Assembly: GCF_900091625.1 (NCBI RefSeq)
Contig: NZ_FMIC01000002.1
Coordinates: 3,906,001-3,970,000, forward strand
Origin: Micromonospora peucetia
GTDB lineage: Bacteria; Actinomycetota; Actinomycetes; Mycobacteriales; Micromonosporaceae
DNA: 64,000 nucleotides
Direction: 5' to 3'
Below, in pieces: positions 18,888-27,610 of the stretch (position 1 is the stretch's first letter; the number at the start of each line of letters is the position of its first letter). The translations under genes were made by a program, and so were the position numbers. The notes under the pieces were generated by a model that saw only the letters and a list, made by a program, of their open reading frames with translations, did no database searches and was not told the DNA's origin.

Positions 18888-19805
18888 GTGGCGCTCGGTC
18901 TTCCATCAGTCCTCCCCAATCCGCAGCCGGCGATCGGGGAGCTGATCCGTGACCGCCAGCCGACATTCTCCTTCGAGTTCTTCCCGCCGAAGACCGAGCA
19001 GGGTGAGCGGCTGCTGTGGCAGGCGATCCGCGAGCTGGAGTCGCTGCGCCCGTCGTTCGTCTCGATCACCTACGGCGCGGGCGGGTCGACCCGCGACACC
19101 ACCGTCGCGGTCACCGAGCGGATCGCCACCGAGACCACCCTGCTGCCGATGGCCCACCTCACCGCTGTCAACCACTCCGTGGCCGAGTTGCGCCACGTCA
19201 TCGGTCGGCTCGCCGGGGTCGGGGTGCGCAACGTGCTCGCCGTGCGGGGCGACCCGCCGGGCGACCCGGGCGGCGACTGGGTGCGCCACCCCGAGGGCGT
19301 GCTGTATGCCGAGGACCTGGTCCGGCTCGTACGCGACGCCGGCGACTTCAGCGTCGGGGTGGCGGCGTTCCCCTACAAGCACCCGCGCTCATCCGACGTG
19401 GCCGGCGACACGGCGCACTTCGTCCGCAAGTGCCGGGCCGGCGCCGACTTCGCGATCACCCAGATGTTCTTCGACGCCGACGACTACCTGCGGCTGCGCG
19501 ACCGGGTCGCCGCCGCCGGCTGCGCCACCCCGATCCTGGCCGGCGTGATGCCGGTGACCCAGATCGGCACCATCGAGCGCTCGGTGCAGCTCTCGGGGGC
19601 GCCCTTCCCGCCGGCCCTGGCCGAGCGGTTCGCGAAGGTCGCCGACGACGCGGAGGCGGTGCGCCGGCTCGGTGTCGAGCAGGCCAGCGAGATGTGCCGG
19701 CGGCTGCTCGACGAGGGCGTGCCGGGGATCCACTTCATCACCCTCAACCGCTCCACCGCCACCCGCGAGGTCTGGCAGAACCTCCAGGCCGGCGCGCGGG
19801 TGTGA
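18888..19805 (+). CDS. metF: methylenetetrahydrofolate reductase
   Basis: A 305-residue flavoprotein that reduces 5,10-methylene-THF to 5-methyl-THF, supplying methyl groups for methionine. Family blocks are FSFEFFPPKTEQGE (catalytic Glu), SITYGAGGSTRDTT, AHLTAVNHS, LAVRGDPPGD, VAAFPYKHP, FAITQMFFDADDY and GVMPVTQI. The GTG at 18888 is preceded by TAGAGT and six bases, so the mRNA is probably leaderless. Position next to the polyprenyl synthase matches mycobacterial Rv2172c. Confidence 0.94.
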   Translation: MALGLPSVLPNPQPAIGELIRDRQPTFSFEFFPPKTEQGERLLWQAIRELESLRPSFVSITYGAGGSTRDTTVAVTERIATETTLLPMAHLTAVNHSVAELRHVIGRLAGVGVRNVLAVRGDPPGDPGGDWVRHPEGVLYAEDLVRLVRDAGDFSVGVAAFPYKHPRSSDVAGDTAHFVRKCRAGADFAITQMFFDADDYLRLRDRVAAAGCATPILAGVMPVTQIGTIERSVQLSGAPFPPALAERFAKVADDAEAVRRLGVEQASEMCRRLLDEGVPGIHFITLNRSTATREVWQNLQAGARV

Positions 19806-19848
19806 CCCCGGTGCCGCGACACCTGAGCGGCGGTGCGACGGTTGTTCC

Positions 19849-20538
19849 GTGGTGGGCACACAGCTGAACTGGGACGATTACGCCACGGCCTGGGCGCGGC
19901 TGCACGGGGGCTTCGACCCTCGGGCGGCGACCCCGGTCGTCCGCGCGTGGCTGCGGTTCTCGTACCACCTCGGGTTCGTGCTGGGCCGGCTGCGGGTCGG
20001 CCCGACCCCGGTCACCGTGGTCGGCGTGCTGCTCTGCGCCTGCGTGCCGCTGTTCGCCGTACGGCCGCAGGACGGCCCGTTCCTCGCGGCGCTGTTCGTG
20101 CTGCTCGCCGCGGTGGCGGACAGTGTCGACGGCGCGGTGGCGGTGGCCACGAACCGGACCACCCGGCTCGGCTACGTCTACGACTCCCTGGCCGACCGGC
20201 TCGGTGAGGTCGCCTGGCTGGCCGCGTTCTGGCTGGTCGGCGCGCCGGGGGCGCTCGTCGTGACCGCCGGGGTGCTCTCCTGGCTGCACGAGTACGTCCG
20301 TGCCCGGGCGGTCTCCGCCGGGATGCGGGAGCTCGGCGCGGTGACCGTGGGGGAGCGCCCCACCCGGGTCGCGGTGGCCCTGGTCGGGCTGCTGCTGGCC
20401 GGGTTGACCGGGCTGATCGAGCCGGACCTGGCCGCCGGCACGATCACCATGGCGACCGCTGTCTGGGTGCTGCTGGCAGGGTTCGGCCTCGGCCAGTTGC
20501 TCTCCACCGTCCGCCGGGCCCTGATCGACGCCGGCTGA
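19849..20538 (+). CDS. CDP-alcohol phosphatidyltransferase family protein
   Basis: About 229 residues with several membrane spans. The CDP-alcohol motif D-x2-D-G-x2-A-R-x8-G-x3-D-x3-D is present as DSVDGAVAVATNRTTRLGYVYDSLAD (counted across the motif), except that the usual Arg after the Ala is Val. All four Asp residues that bind metal and the glycines are kept. The family transfers phosphoalcohols to lipid acceptors in the membrane; the substrate here is unknown. GTG at 19849 or 19852 can start it; both follow metF by under 50 bp, so the pair may be an operon. Confidence 0.82.
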   Translation: MVGTQLNWDDYATAWARLHGGFDPRAATPVVRAWLRFSYHLGFVLGRLRVGPTPVTVVGVLLCACVPLFAVRPQDGPFLAALFVLLAAVADSVDGAVAVATNRTTRLGYVYDSLADRLGEVAWLAAFWLVGAPGALVVTAGVLSWLHEYVRARAVSAGMRELGAVTVGERPTRVAVALVGLLLAGLTGLIEPDLAAGTITMATAVWVLLAGFGLGQLLSTVRRALIDAG

Positions 20539-20586
20539 CCGTACGCCGACCCGGCGTGCAGGGCTGGACCGGCCAGCCGGAACGTC

Positions 20587-20603
20587 AGGAAGGGCCCCTT
20601 CCT
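20587..20603. terminator. 17-bp palindrome between convergent genes
   Basis: AGGAAGGG, one C, then CCCTTCCT. It lies between the ends of the phosphatidyltransferase and the carotenoid oxidoreductase genes. The same AAGGAAGGGCC core occurs in the leuS terminator, so this may be a recurrent terminator type in the genome. Confidence 0.55.
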
Positions 20604-20629
20604 CTACCTCAGGCGTTGACAACCCGGGG

Positions 20630-22117
20630 CTACCAGGCGGGGCCGATCTCGTCGGCGACGATCTGGGCGGAGAGGGTCACCATCGGCAGGCCGCCGCCCG
20701 GGTGGCTGGAGCCGCCGACCAGCCACAGCCCGTGCGCCGGGCCCCGGTTGGCCGGGCGCAGCAGGCCGCCCGCGGTGCCGTAGATCGATCCACCGGGTGC
20801 GCCGGTCGCGTCGTCCAGGTCGGCCGGGGTGCGGACCTCCCGGAACACCAGCCGGTCCCGCACGTCGACGCCGCGCTCGGCCAACACGTCGAGGACCCGG
20901 TCGGCGTACGCCTCGGCGAGGCCGGGCCGGCGCCAGTCGACGGCACCGGGGGCGGTGCCGTGGCGAGGGGCGTTGACCAGCACGAACCACGCCTCGTGGC
21001 CGGCCGGCCGGACCATCGGGTCGTCGGCCACGGTGACGAAGACGGTGGGGTCCGCCGCCGGCCGGGCCCGCACGCCGCGCCCCGGGTGGCCGAAGACCGC
21101 GTCGAACTCGGCGTCGTAGCCGTGCGGGAAGAACACGTTGTGGTGGGCCAGCCCCGTGTCCCCGGCGACGCCGAGCAGCAGCACGAAACCGGCCAGGCTG
21201 CGGTCGGTCAGCCCGGCCAGCCGGCGCGGGCTGGGCAGCAGGTCCCGGTAGAGGGTGAGCGCGTCGACGTTGGACACCACCACGTCGGCGGGGACCGGCG
21301 TGGTGACGCCGCGCAGGCGTACGCCGTGCACCCGGCCGCCCGCGGCGTCGATCCGGGTGACCGTGGTGCCGGTCTGCACGACCACGCCGAGGTCCAGGCA
21401 GCGGGTCAGCAGCGCGTCGGCGAGCGTGCCCAGCCCGCCGCGCAGGTACCAGCCGCCGAAGGTCAGCTCGGCGTAGGGCACGGCGACCAGCGCGGCCGGC
21501 GCCCGGCGCGGGTCGGCGCCGGTGTAGGTGGCGTACCGGTCCAGCAGCATCCGCAGCCGGGGGTCGGACAGGTGCCGTCGGCCCAGCCCGCGCAGCGTCC
21601 GGCCCGGGCCGATGGCGGCCAGGTCGCCCAGCCGCCAGGACAGGGCGGCCAGGTCCACCGGGGAGTCGATCGGGCGGCGCAGGATGTCCCTGTTCGACGC
21701 CTGCCACACCCGCGCGGCCCGGCGCCACAGGCGCTGCCACTCCCCGGCGGCCCGGTCGCCGAAGGCCGCGCCGATCCGGGCGGCGAACTCGGCCGGGTCC
21801 GCGCACGAGTCGAGGGCCGGGCCGCCGCCGGGGAAGACGTGCCGCACGATCGGGTCCACCGGCGTCAGGTCCAGGTACTCGTCGAGCTTCGCGCCGGTCG
21901 ACTCGAACAGGTCGTGGAAGACGTCGGGCAGGGTGAGCAGGCTCGGCCCGGTGTCGAAGTGGAACGGGCCGGCCGGGGTGTCGTGGACGTACCGGCCGAG
22001 CTTGCCACCGACGGTGTCAGCGCGTTCGAGCACGGTGACCTGGTGCCCGGTGGCGGCCAGCCGGGCGGCGGTGGCCAGGCCTCCCACCCCGGCGCCGACG
22101 ACCACGATCCGCGCCAT
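20630..22117 (-). CDS. CrtI/CrtD-family carotenoid desaturase
   Basis: A 495-residue FAD-dependent oxidoreductase. The N-terminus [20 protein letters not shown] with the [11 protein letters not shown] block binds FAD; the C-terminus [18 protein letters not shown] is the family signature. It is last in a five-gene operon with CruF and a glycosyltransferase, so a 3,4-desaturase role (CrtD-like) on an acyclic carotenoid end is more likely than phytoene desaturation, as in the Salinispora sioxanthin subclusters. The exact reaction is inferred from context. The start is 11 bp after the glycosyltransferase stop. Confidence 0.85.
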   Translation of the reverse strand: MARIVVVGAGVGGLATAARLAATGHQVTVLERADTVGGKLGRYVHDTPAGPFHFDTGPSLLTLPDVFHDLFESTGAKLDEYLDLTPVDPIVRHVFPGGGPALDSCADPAEFAARIGAAFGDRAAGEWQRLWRRAARVWQASNRDILRRPIDSPVDLAALSWRLGDLAAIGPGRTLRGLGRRHLSDPRLRMLLDRYATYTGADPRRAPAALVAVPYAELTFGGWYLRGGLGTLADALLTRCLDLGVVVQTGTTVTRIDAAGGRVHGVRLRGVTTPVPADVVVSNVDALTLYRDLLPSPRRLAGLTDRSLAGFVLLLGVAGDTGLAHHNVFFPHGYDAEFDAVFGHPGRGVRARPAADPTVFVTVADDPMVRPAGHEAWFVLVNAPRHGTAPGAVDWRRPGLAEAYADRVLDVLAERGVDVRDRLVFREVRTPADLDDATGAPGGSIYGTAGGLLRPANRGPAHGLWLVGGSSHPGGGLPMVTLSAQIVADEIGPAW

Positions 22118-22128
22118 GCCGGGCCTCC

Positions 22129-23283
22129 CTAGGTGACGGGGCGGCCACGCCAGGACAGGCGACGCCGCTTCCGCAGATGGTACGACCGCAGGGTCAGCCA
22201 ACCGAGGACCCCGACCGACACGGGGTGTGCCAGCGCGTCGGGCCACCACCGGCCGCCGGTGGCCCGGGCGCTGACCGCCCGTCCGGCCACCCCGAGCAGG
22301 TAGGCGGCCAGCGCCGCGGCGGCCACCGCCGGCGCGCCGACGGCCAGGGCTGCCACCGCCAGCAGCGGGGGAGCGGTGTAGAGCAGGAGCAGCACGGTCA
22401 CCACGGCGGCTGCGGCTGCCGGGTGGCCGAAGGTCGCCCAGAGCGACTTCGAGTAGCCGTCGCGCAGTTGCGGCCAGTCCTCGTACATCCGGCAGGTGGC
22501 CAACCGCGAGCCGTCGGCGAGGGCGATCCGGCCGCCGGCCCGCTTGACCGCGCGGGCCAGCTCGACGTCCTCCAGGATCTTCTCGGCCACCACGGCGTGC
22601 CCGCCGGCCGCGTCGTAGCCGGCCCGGTCCAGCACCAGGAACTGCCCGCCGGCGGCGGCCAGCGACGGCCGCCGCGAGCGCTCCATCGCCCGCAGCGGCA
22701 GGAAGGTCAACCACAGCCACTGCAACAGCGGCTGGACCAGCCGGTCGGACGCCGTCACCACCAGGATCCGGGGGTACGGCGACAGCAGCGTCACCCGCGC
22801 GGCGCGCAGTTCGGTGACGGCCGCCGCGACCGCGTCCGGGGCGAGCACCACGTCGGCGTCGACGAAGACCAGCACGGTTGCCGCGGGGTCGGCCCGGGTG
22901 GCCAACTGCCAGCAGGCGTGCGGCTTGCCCAGCCAGCCCGGCGGCGGGGCGACCCCGTCGAGCAGGGTGACCCGGGGGTCGTCGCCGGCCACGGCGCGGA
23001 CCACGTCCGCCGTGCCGTCGGTCGACCCGTCGTCGAGCACCACCACGCGCAGCCCCGGTACGCCCCGCTGGGCGAGCAGCGCGCGCAGGCACGGGGCGAC
23101 CCGCCCGGCCTCGTCGCGCAGCGGCAGCAGCACCGCCACGGGCTCGGTGACCGGCGCCGGCCCCTCGGCCGGTCGGCGCAGCCAGCAGCCGGCGTTGACC
23201 AGGGTGTGCGCGGTCAACACGGTCAGCGCGGTCAAAACGGTCAGCGCGGCCACGCCGGGCAGCAGCGTGAGGACGCCGGTCAT
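22129..23283 (-). CDS. membrane family 2 glycosyltransferase (carotenoid)
   Basis: A 384-residue protein with an N-terminal hydrophobic segment, a GT2 domain ([52 protein letters not shown]) and two or three C-terminal membrane spans. GT2 enzymes of this shape glycosylate hydroxylated carotenoid ends in cyanobacteria and actinomycetes. The ATG overlaps the CruF stop as ATGA (23280-23283), so it should act on the tertiary hydroxyl that CruF makes. A 61-residue upstream extension of the frame is discarded because it overlaps CruF in another frame. Confidence 0.82.
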   Translation of the reverse strand: MTGVLTLLPGVAALTVLTALTVLTAHTLVNAGCWLRRPAEGPAPVTEPVAVLLPLRDEAGRVAPCLRALLAQRGVPGLRVVVLDDGSTDGTADVVRAVAGDDPRVTLLDGVAPPPGWLGKPHACWQLATRADPAATVLVFVDADVVLAPDAVAAAVTELRAARVTLLSPYPRILVVTASDRLVQPLLQWLWLTFLPLRAMERSRRPSLAAAGGQFLVLDRAGYDAAGGHAVVAEKILEDVELARAVKRAGGRIALADGSRLATCRMYEDWPQLRDGYSKSLWATFGHPAAAAAVVTVLLLLYTAPPLLAVAALAVGAPAVAAAALAAYLLGVAGRAVSARATGGRWWPDALAHPVSVGVLGWLTLRSYHLRKRRRLSWRGRPVT

Positions 23284-24215
23284 GCCGTCGCGTCGACGCC
23301 GGGACGCTGTGGCTGACGGGGCCGGTGCCGGTCGACGCGGCGGGCGCGGACCAGCGTGACCGCCAGCGGCACGGCGGCCACCGACATGCCGACCGCGCCC
23401 CACAGCGCCGAGGCGGGCAGGTCGAGGAAGACGGCGTGGGCCAGCACGCTGGAGAAGTACGTCCACAGCCAGAGCGCGAACATCGGGTCGTCCCGCCGGT
23501 CGGTGGTGGCCACGGCAGGTCCGGCCAGCGGGCGCAGCGCGCTCATCATCAGCACGGCGAAGAGCAGCCAGCCCAGGTAGTTGCTCACCGGGATGCCGGG
23601 CAGGCCGGGCAGCGCGGGGGTGGCGTCGCGCCAGACCCAGTAGCCCTCGGCCACCATCTGCGGGTCGAGGAAGAGGTCCCAGGCGGCCAGCCCGACGGCG
23701 GCCAGCGCGATCCGCCGGACACCGAACGCGCCGCCCCGTCGCCCCAGCCGGCCTCCGGCGTCGCCCCGGTGCCCCGACTGGCCTCCGGCGTCGCTCCGGT
23801 GCCCCGACTGGCCTCCGGCGTCGCTCCGGTGCTCAGGCCGGCCGGCATCGCCCCCGGTCAGCCGGGTGGCGGCCAGCCAGGCCGGCCAGGCCATCCAGGT
23901 CCAGGCCAGCGGGATGATCAGCGGCACCCCGGCCAGCTTCGGCCCCAGCTCGCCCGAGTAGTCGTAGCTGCCGAACGGGAAGCCGGTGGCCACGCCGAGC
24001 GCCTCGATGGCGAACCCGCCGACCGTGGCCACCGCGACCAGCGCCGCCGCCGTACGGGGGCCCCGGCTGAGCAGCGCGTGGCCGACCGAGAGGAGGTAGC
24101 CGAGCACGACGGTGGCGACGGTCAGCCGGGCCCGGGTCTCCCCGGTGGTCAGTGGGTAGCAGATCTGCGCCAGCACCAGCACGGTCAGCAGCGCCCAGGA
24201 CAGCCGTCGGGTCAC
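23280..24215 (-). CDS. cruF: CruF-like carotenoid 1',2'-hydratase
   Basis: A 311-residue integral membrane protein of the CruF/carotenoid biosynthesis family, which adds water to the psi end of acyclic carotenoids. Seven or so hydrophobic spans and the blocks GFPFGSYDYSGELGPKLAGVP, WDLFLDPQMVAEGYWVW and IPVSNYLGWLL identify it. The GTG at 24215 overlaps the GNAT stop as GTGA. The cytoplasmic loop at about residues 120-155 carries a decapeptide repeat (SDAGGQSGHR) encoded by 30-bp tandem DNA repeats, which is not a family feature. Confidence 0.85.
   Translation of the reverse strand: MTRRLSWALLTVLVLAQICYPLTTGETRARLTVATVVLGYLLSVGHALLSRGPRTAAALVAVATVGGFAIEALGVATGFPFGSYDYSGELGPKLAGVPLIIPLAWTWMAWPAWLAATRLTGGDAGRPEHRSDAGGQSGHRSDAGGQSGHRGDAGGRLGRRGGAFGVRRIALAAVGLAAWDLFLDPQMVAEGYWVWRDATPALPGLPGIPVSNYLGWLLFAVLMMSALRPLAGPAVATTDRRDDPMFALWLWTYFSSVLAHAVFLDLPASALWGAVGMSVAAVPLAVTLVRARRVDRHRPRQPQRPGVDATA
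23761..23820. repeat. two 30-bp tandem repeats inside cruF
   Basis: Units at 23761-23790 and 23791-23820 differ at one base; degenerate copies flank them on both sides (23731-23760, 23821-23850). Being multiples of three, they lengthen a loop of the CruF protein without shifting frame. Confidence 0.8.
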
Positions 24216-24787
24216 GGCGTGACGCGGCCGGGCGGGGTGGGTGTCGGGGGCGCCAGCGGCAGGTCCCGACCGAGCACGCCGAACGGGCGCTCGTCGCCGG
24301 GAAAGTGGAAGTCGCGCAGGACGTCGACGAAGCCGAACCGGCGGTACAGCCGCCAGGCCCGGGACCGCTGCTCGTCGGCCTCCGGGGTGGAGAGCAGCGT
24401 GGTCGTCCCCTCCGCCAGGCTGAGCAGTGCCCGCAGCTGCCCCGCGCCCAGGCCGTGCCCCTGCGCGGGCGGGCGGACGTGCAGCTCGACCACCTCGAAG
24501 CAGTGGGTCAGCCAGCGCTGCCGGGCCGGGGCCTCCAGCGCCCGCCAGACCTGGTCGTGCCACCACTGCCCGGAGGCGCCGAGGTAGCCGTAGCCGAAGC
24601 CGGCCAGGTGGCCCTCGCTGGTCAGGCTGGCGACAGCGCGGAAACCGGGCCGGCGTACGTGGGTGGCGATGTAGCCGCGCCGGGCCTCCAACAGCTCCGG
24701 CCGGTATCCCATCGCCTCGCCGTAGACGGCCACCACGTCATCCAGCCGTCGGACGAGATCGTCCGGCGTCCACCGCACCAACCTCAT
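24212..24787 (-). CDS. GNAT-family N-acetyltransferase in the carotenoid operon
   Basis: A 191-residue acyltransferase-like protein. It shows the GNAT fold order, with VVELHVRPPAQGHGLGAGQLRALL giving the R/Q-x-x-G-x-G/A acetyl-CoA loop and the RRFGFVDVLRDF C-terminal strand. It is locked into the carotenoid operon by ATGA overlap with the crtA-like gene and GTGA overlap with cruF. A carotenoid role for a GNAT is not established to my knowledge; it might acylate a sugar, an amine or the pathway proteins, or simply be a passenger. The ATG at 24787 is chosen because of the overlap. Confidence 0.78.
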   Translation of the reverse strand: MRLVRWTPDDLVRRLDDVVAVYGEAMGYRPELLEARRGYIATHVRRPGFRAVASLTSEGHLAGFGYGYLGASGQWWHDQVWRALEAPARQRWLTHCFEVVELHVRPPAQGHGLGAGQLRALLSLAEGTTTLLSTPEADEQRSRAWRLYRRFGFVDVLRDFHFPGDERPFGVLGRDLPLAPPTPTPPGRVTP

Positions 24788-25521
24788 GCCCGTGTACCCT
24801 CCACCGCTCCCGGGTCGCCGTCCGCGACCCACCCCAGCACCGCCCGGTCACCCACCACGTCGCGTACCTCGAACCGCGCGAAGAGTTCCTCCGCGTACCA
24901 CCCCTCGGTGGGGGTCCGCATGATCGCCGCCCGGTGCTCCGGGTGACGGTACGCGAACGCCACGAGGTCCGTCGGGTCGCGCCACACGCTCACCGTGCCC
25001 TGCCAGCCCAGCGGGGCCTCGCCGACGCCGAACCGGGCCAGCAGGCCGGGCGCGGCGTGCAACGCGGCGGCCACCGGAGGGACCGCCCGCCAGAAGGTGG
25101 CCGCCCGCCGTGGCCGTAGCCGGGCCCGGGTCAGGGCCAGCACCGGGCCGGTGGCCCGGCCGCCGGGCGGCGCACCGAACGGCCGGCGGCCCGACCACTC
25201 GCCCCGGCTGCTCAGCGGGCGCAGGTCGACCCGAACGGCCGCGTGGGCGATCCGCGCCCAGGCGCGTCCCACCGGTGAGTCGTCGAAGCCGGCCGAGGCG
25301 GCGGGGGAGTCCCACACGGTCAGCGCCGCCCATCGGGTCAGGTCGGCGTCGCCCGGCCCGAACCCGGTGCCGGTCCCGGTGCCGAGCAGCTTGCCGAACC
25401 GTACGCCGGGCAGCGCGCGCAGCCGGCGGGGGTCGACCGCCATCCGGGCCAGCGCCCGGGGCAGCGCGGCGCGGTTGGTGCGCCACACGTGCAGCGTGAC
25501 CAGTTCCGGGACGTCGGTCAC
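24784..25521 (-). CDS. spheroidene monooxygenase-like protein (CrtA family)
   Basis: A 245-residue protein resembling CrtA, the heme oxygenase that introduces keto groups at C2 of acyclic carotenoids. Recognisable parts are LVTLHVWRTNRAALPRALARM, FGKLLGTGTG, WAALTVWDSP and VSVWRDPTDLVAFAYRHPEH with WYAEELFARFEV near the end. It is first in the five-gene operon, so its presence suggests a keto-modified product. Assignment is by family resemblance; the actual oxidation site is unknown. Confidence 0.78.
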   Translation of the reverse strand: MTDVPELVTLHVWRTNRAALPRALARMAVDPRRLRALPGVRFGKLLGTGTGTGFGPGDADLTRWAALTVWDSPAASAGFDDSPVGRAWARIAHAAVRVDLRPLSSRGEWSGRRPFGAPPGGRATGPVLALTRARLRPRRAATFWRAVPPVAAALHAAPGLLARFGVGEAPLGWQGTVSVWRDPTDLVAFAYRHPEHRAAIMRTPTEGWYAEELFARFEVRDVVGDRAVLGWVADGDPGAVEGTRA

Positions 25522-25585
25522 GCCGTCGGTCCGGCCTCGCGGCGCGGTGGCGGCGCCACGTTGCCGAGCCCCACGGTCCGCTCGC

Positions 25586-26074
25586 TCACGCCACCTCGGC
25601 CGGGGCGCCGCCGGTGACCCGTAGCAGCTCCGGGTACGTGGTGGGGAAGACCGCCTGCGGCACGCCGCCGGCCGCCCAGATCTCGTCGTACGACTCCAGC
25701 GCGGTGTCGACCAGGGTGCGCAGCGGGCGCGGGTGGCCGACCGGGGCGACCCCGCCGATCACCTGCCCGGTGTGCGTGCGGACGAACTCCGGGGTGGCCC
25801 GGCGCAGCCGGGTGACCCCGAGGGACGCGGCCAGGCCGGCGGTGTCCACCCGGTGCGCGCCGGAGGTGAGCACCAGCAGCGGTACGCCGTCCGCCTCGAA
25901 GACGAGCGAGTTGGCGATCTGGCCGACCCCGATGCCGAGTGACTCGGCGGCGGCTGCGGCGGTGTGGACCGCGTCGGGCAGCAGGCGGACGGCGCTCGGC
26001 ACGCCTGATCCGTCCCGGGCGCCCGCGGCGTCGAGCACGTCCTGCACCGCCCGTACGTTCGGGTGTGACTGCAT
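25586..26074 (-). CDS. YbaK/EbsC-type aminoacyl-tRNA deacylase
   Basis: A 162-residue single-domain protein of the YbaK/ProRS-editing family, which hydrolyses mischarged tRNA (typically Cys-tRNA-Pro). Segments IGVGQIANSLVFEADG, PLLVLTSGAHRVDT and VIGGVAPVGHPRPLRTLVD are characteristic; the Lys usual in the QIxKS position is Asn here, a variation also seen in YbaK paralogues with altered specificity. ATG at 26074 or 26083 could start it; GGAAG lies upstream of both. Standalone gene. Confidence 0.83.
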   Translation of the reverse strand: MQSHPNVRAVQDVLDAAGARDGSGVPSAVRLLPDAVHTAAAAAESLGIGVGQIANSLVFEADGVPLLVLTSGAHRVDTAGLAASLGVTRLRRATPEFVRTHTGQVIGGVAPVGHPRPLRTLVDTALESYDEIWAAGGVPQAVFPTTYPELLRVTGGAPAEVA

Positions 26075-26108
26075 GCCGGCCATTCTTCCCGGTACGCCGC
26101 CCGGCGGC

Positions 26109-27140
26109 TCATCCGGCCGTGCCGGCTGCACTCCGAGCGGCGCCGGCTGGCTCAGTGCGGGACGGTGACGGTGTCCGGCGTGGGCGTGGCGGCCCGGCCC
26201 GGGGCGGGGCGGTGGGCCGTGCCGGGGCGATCCGGGCCGTCTCGGCCAGCGCGACGCCGACCAGCACCAGGAGCCCGCCGGCGAGCTGGGCGGTGTTGAG
26301 CCTCTCACCGGCGCCGATGACGAACCAGGCGACCGCCGAGGCGAGCACCGGCTCGGCCATGCCGAGGATCCCGACGCTGGTCGCGGGGAGGTGCCGCATC
26401 GCCCCGGCCACCAGCAGGTACGGCGCGACAGAGCCGAGCAGCACCGCGTACCCGCAGAGCAGCGCCACGGGCACGCCCCCGTCGGTGTCGGCGGCCAGCG
26501 GCTCCCAGCCGCCGGTGCCGCCGGTGACCGCTCGGGTGAGCAGGCCCGCCACGGCGGAGGCGCCGAACGCCCAGGTGCACAGCGACAGCGTGTCCCGGCG
26601 CGCCGTGCCGTGGGCGCCCAACACGTAGTAGACGGCGAGGAAGACCGCGGCGCCGAGGCCGGCGAGCACGCCGAGGCCGTCCAGCTTCAGCTCGCCCCAC
26701 ACCTCGGCCACGCAGCCGAGGCCGACCAGGCTCAACATCAGGCCGGCCCAGAGCCGCGGGCGTACCCGGTGGCGCTGGCCGAACCGGGCCCAGAGGGCGA
26801 CCAGCAGCGGGGCGGTGTACTCGAACAGCAGCCCGATCCCGACCGGCAGCCGGGAGATGGCGACGAAGTAGAGCATCGGCACGGCGAAGAACCCGGCCAG
26901 CCCGTACCCGATCAGCAGCGGCAGTTGGCCGGGGGTGACCCGGAGCCGGCGGGCCCCCGGGCGCAGCACCAGGCTCAGGACCAGCAGCCCGGTGAAGGCG
27001 CCGGCGGCGCGCAGCAGGGTGAGCTGTGGGACGTCCAGGCCGGCGCGGAGCACCAGCTTGGAGACCGTGCCGTTGACGGCGAAGAGCACGGCCGAGGCGA
27101 GCACCATGGCGACCCCGAGGGTGGGGCGTGGGGTTGTCAC
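26109..27140 (-). CDS. EamA/DMT-family transporter
   Basis: A 343-residue inner-membrane protein with about ten hydrophobic spans in two EamA repeats (first begins LGVAMVLASAVLFAVNGTVSK, second LGVLAGLGAAVFLAVYY). The family exports metabolites or amino acids such as threonine and homoserine. A Pro/Arg-rich cytoplasmic tail of about 40 residues follows the last span. Substrate unknown. The gene is divergent from the SOS operon. Confidence 0.87.
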   Translation of the reverse strand: MTTPRPTLGVAMVLASAVLFAVNGTVSKLVLRAGLDVPQLTLLRAAGAFTGLLVLSLVLRPGARRLRVTPGQLPLLIGYGLAGFFAVPMLYFVAISRLPVGIGLLFEYTAPLLVALWARFGQRHRVRPRLWAGLMLSLVGLGCVAEVWGELKLDGLGVLAGLGAAVFLAVYYVLGAHGTARRDTLSLCTWAFGASAVAGLLTRAVTGGTGGWEPLAADTDGGVPVALLCGYAVLLGSVAPYLLVAGAMRHLPATSVGILGMAEPVLASAVAWFVIGAGERLNTAQLAGGLLVLVGVALAETARIAPARPTAPPRAGPPRPRRTPSPSRTEPAGAARSAAGTAG

Positions 27141-27229
27141 GAGCGGAGGCTACCGCCGCCCAGGTCAGGGGCTGAAGGCACACCAGTCGTTACGCCGGCT
27201 GGTACGTCGACCGACGTCCGCGCCACACG

Positions 27230-27258
27230 TTGCGTTTTCGTCGGGGGGAGGGTGTACT
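27230..27258 (+). promoter_or_regulatory. promoter of the SOS mutasome operon
   Basis: TTGCGT (27230-27235) and TGTACT (27253-27258) are 17 bp apart, and the first LexA box begins 12 bp downstream, at or just past the expected transcription start. Confidence 0.55.
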
Positions 27259-27270
27259 GTCAGCAGAAGT

Positions 27271-27286
27271 TAGAACGGGTGTTCGA
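27271..27286. promoter_or_regulatory. LexA (SOS) box 1
   Basis: TAGAACGGGTGTTCGA matches the actinobacterial LexA consensus TCGAAC-N4-GTTCGA at all but one defined position. It lies at the presumed transcription start of the HEPN-imuA'-imuB-dnaE2 operon. Confidence 0.88.
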
Positions 27287-27291
27287 TTGCC

Positions 27292-27307
27292 TCGAACGCC
27301 CGTTCCA
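27292..27307. promoter_or_regulatory. LexA (SOS) box 2
   Basis: TCGAACGCCCGTTCCA matches the LexA consensus with one mismatch, 21 bp (two turns) from box 1, on the same helix face. Two in-phase boxes suggest cooperative, tight repression. Confidence 0.85.
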
Positions 27308-27411
27308 ACAGCCCCGGGGTGGTGTTTCGCGGCGCCGACTCCGGGCAGTGCGGCTTCGCGGGCCGCACCTGGGTTCCGGGCAGTCGCGAGTCCGGGCCCG
27401 TCAGGCAGGAG

Positions 27412-27450
27412 CGTCGCCCGCCGCCCACGACCCCCGGGCGGCGGGCGACG
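27412..27450 (+). terminator. 15-bp hairpin in the SOS operon leader
   Basis: CGTCGCCCGCCGCCC (27412-27426) pairs perfectly with its complement (27436-27450) around nine bases. It lies in the roughly 350-base leader between the LexA boxes and the HEPN gene. Without a T run it may be an attenuator, an mRNA stabiliser or a structural element. Nothing else was seen in this leader. Confidence 0.5.
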
Positions 27451-27610
27451 AACCCGCCGGTAACGCCGGCCGGGTGTGGTGTGGGGAAGCGTCCATACCC
27501 GGCCGGCCACCCCACCGGTGCGTCTTCCTCCGCACCACTCGACCCGGCGTCCCGCCGGCGGCCCAGGGCCGTCTCCGGGGCGGCCTCGGCCACGTGGAGG
27601 AGACAGTCCC

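Noticed and set aside
20630..23092. Giant 820-codon frame suggesting a fused glycosyltransferase-desaturase
   Set aside because: The N-terminal part is the glycosyltransferase gene read out of frame; the desaturase starts at the ATG at 22117.
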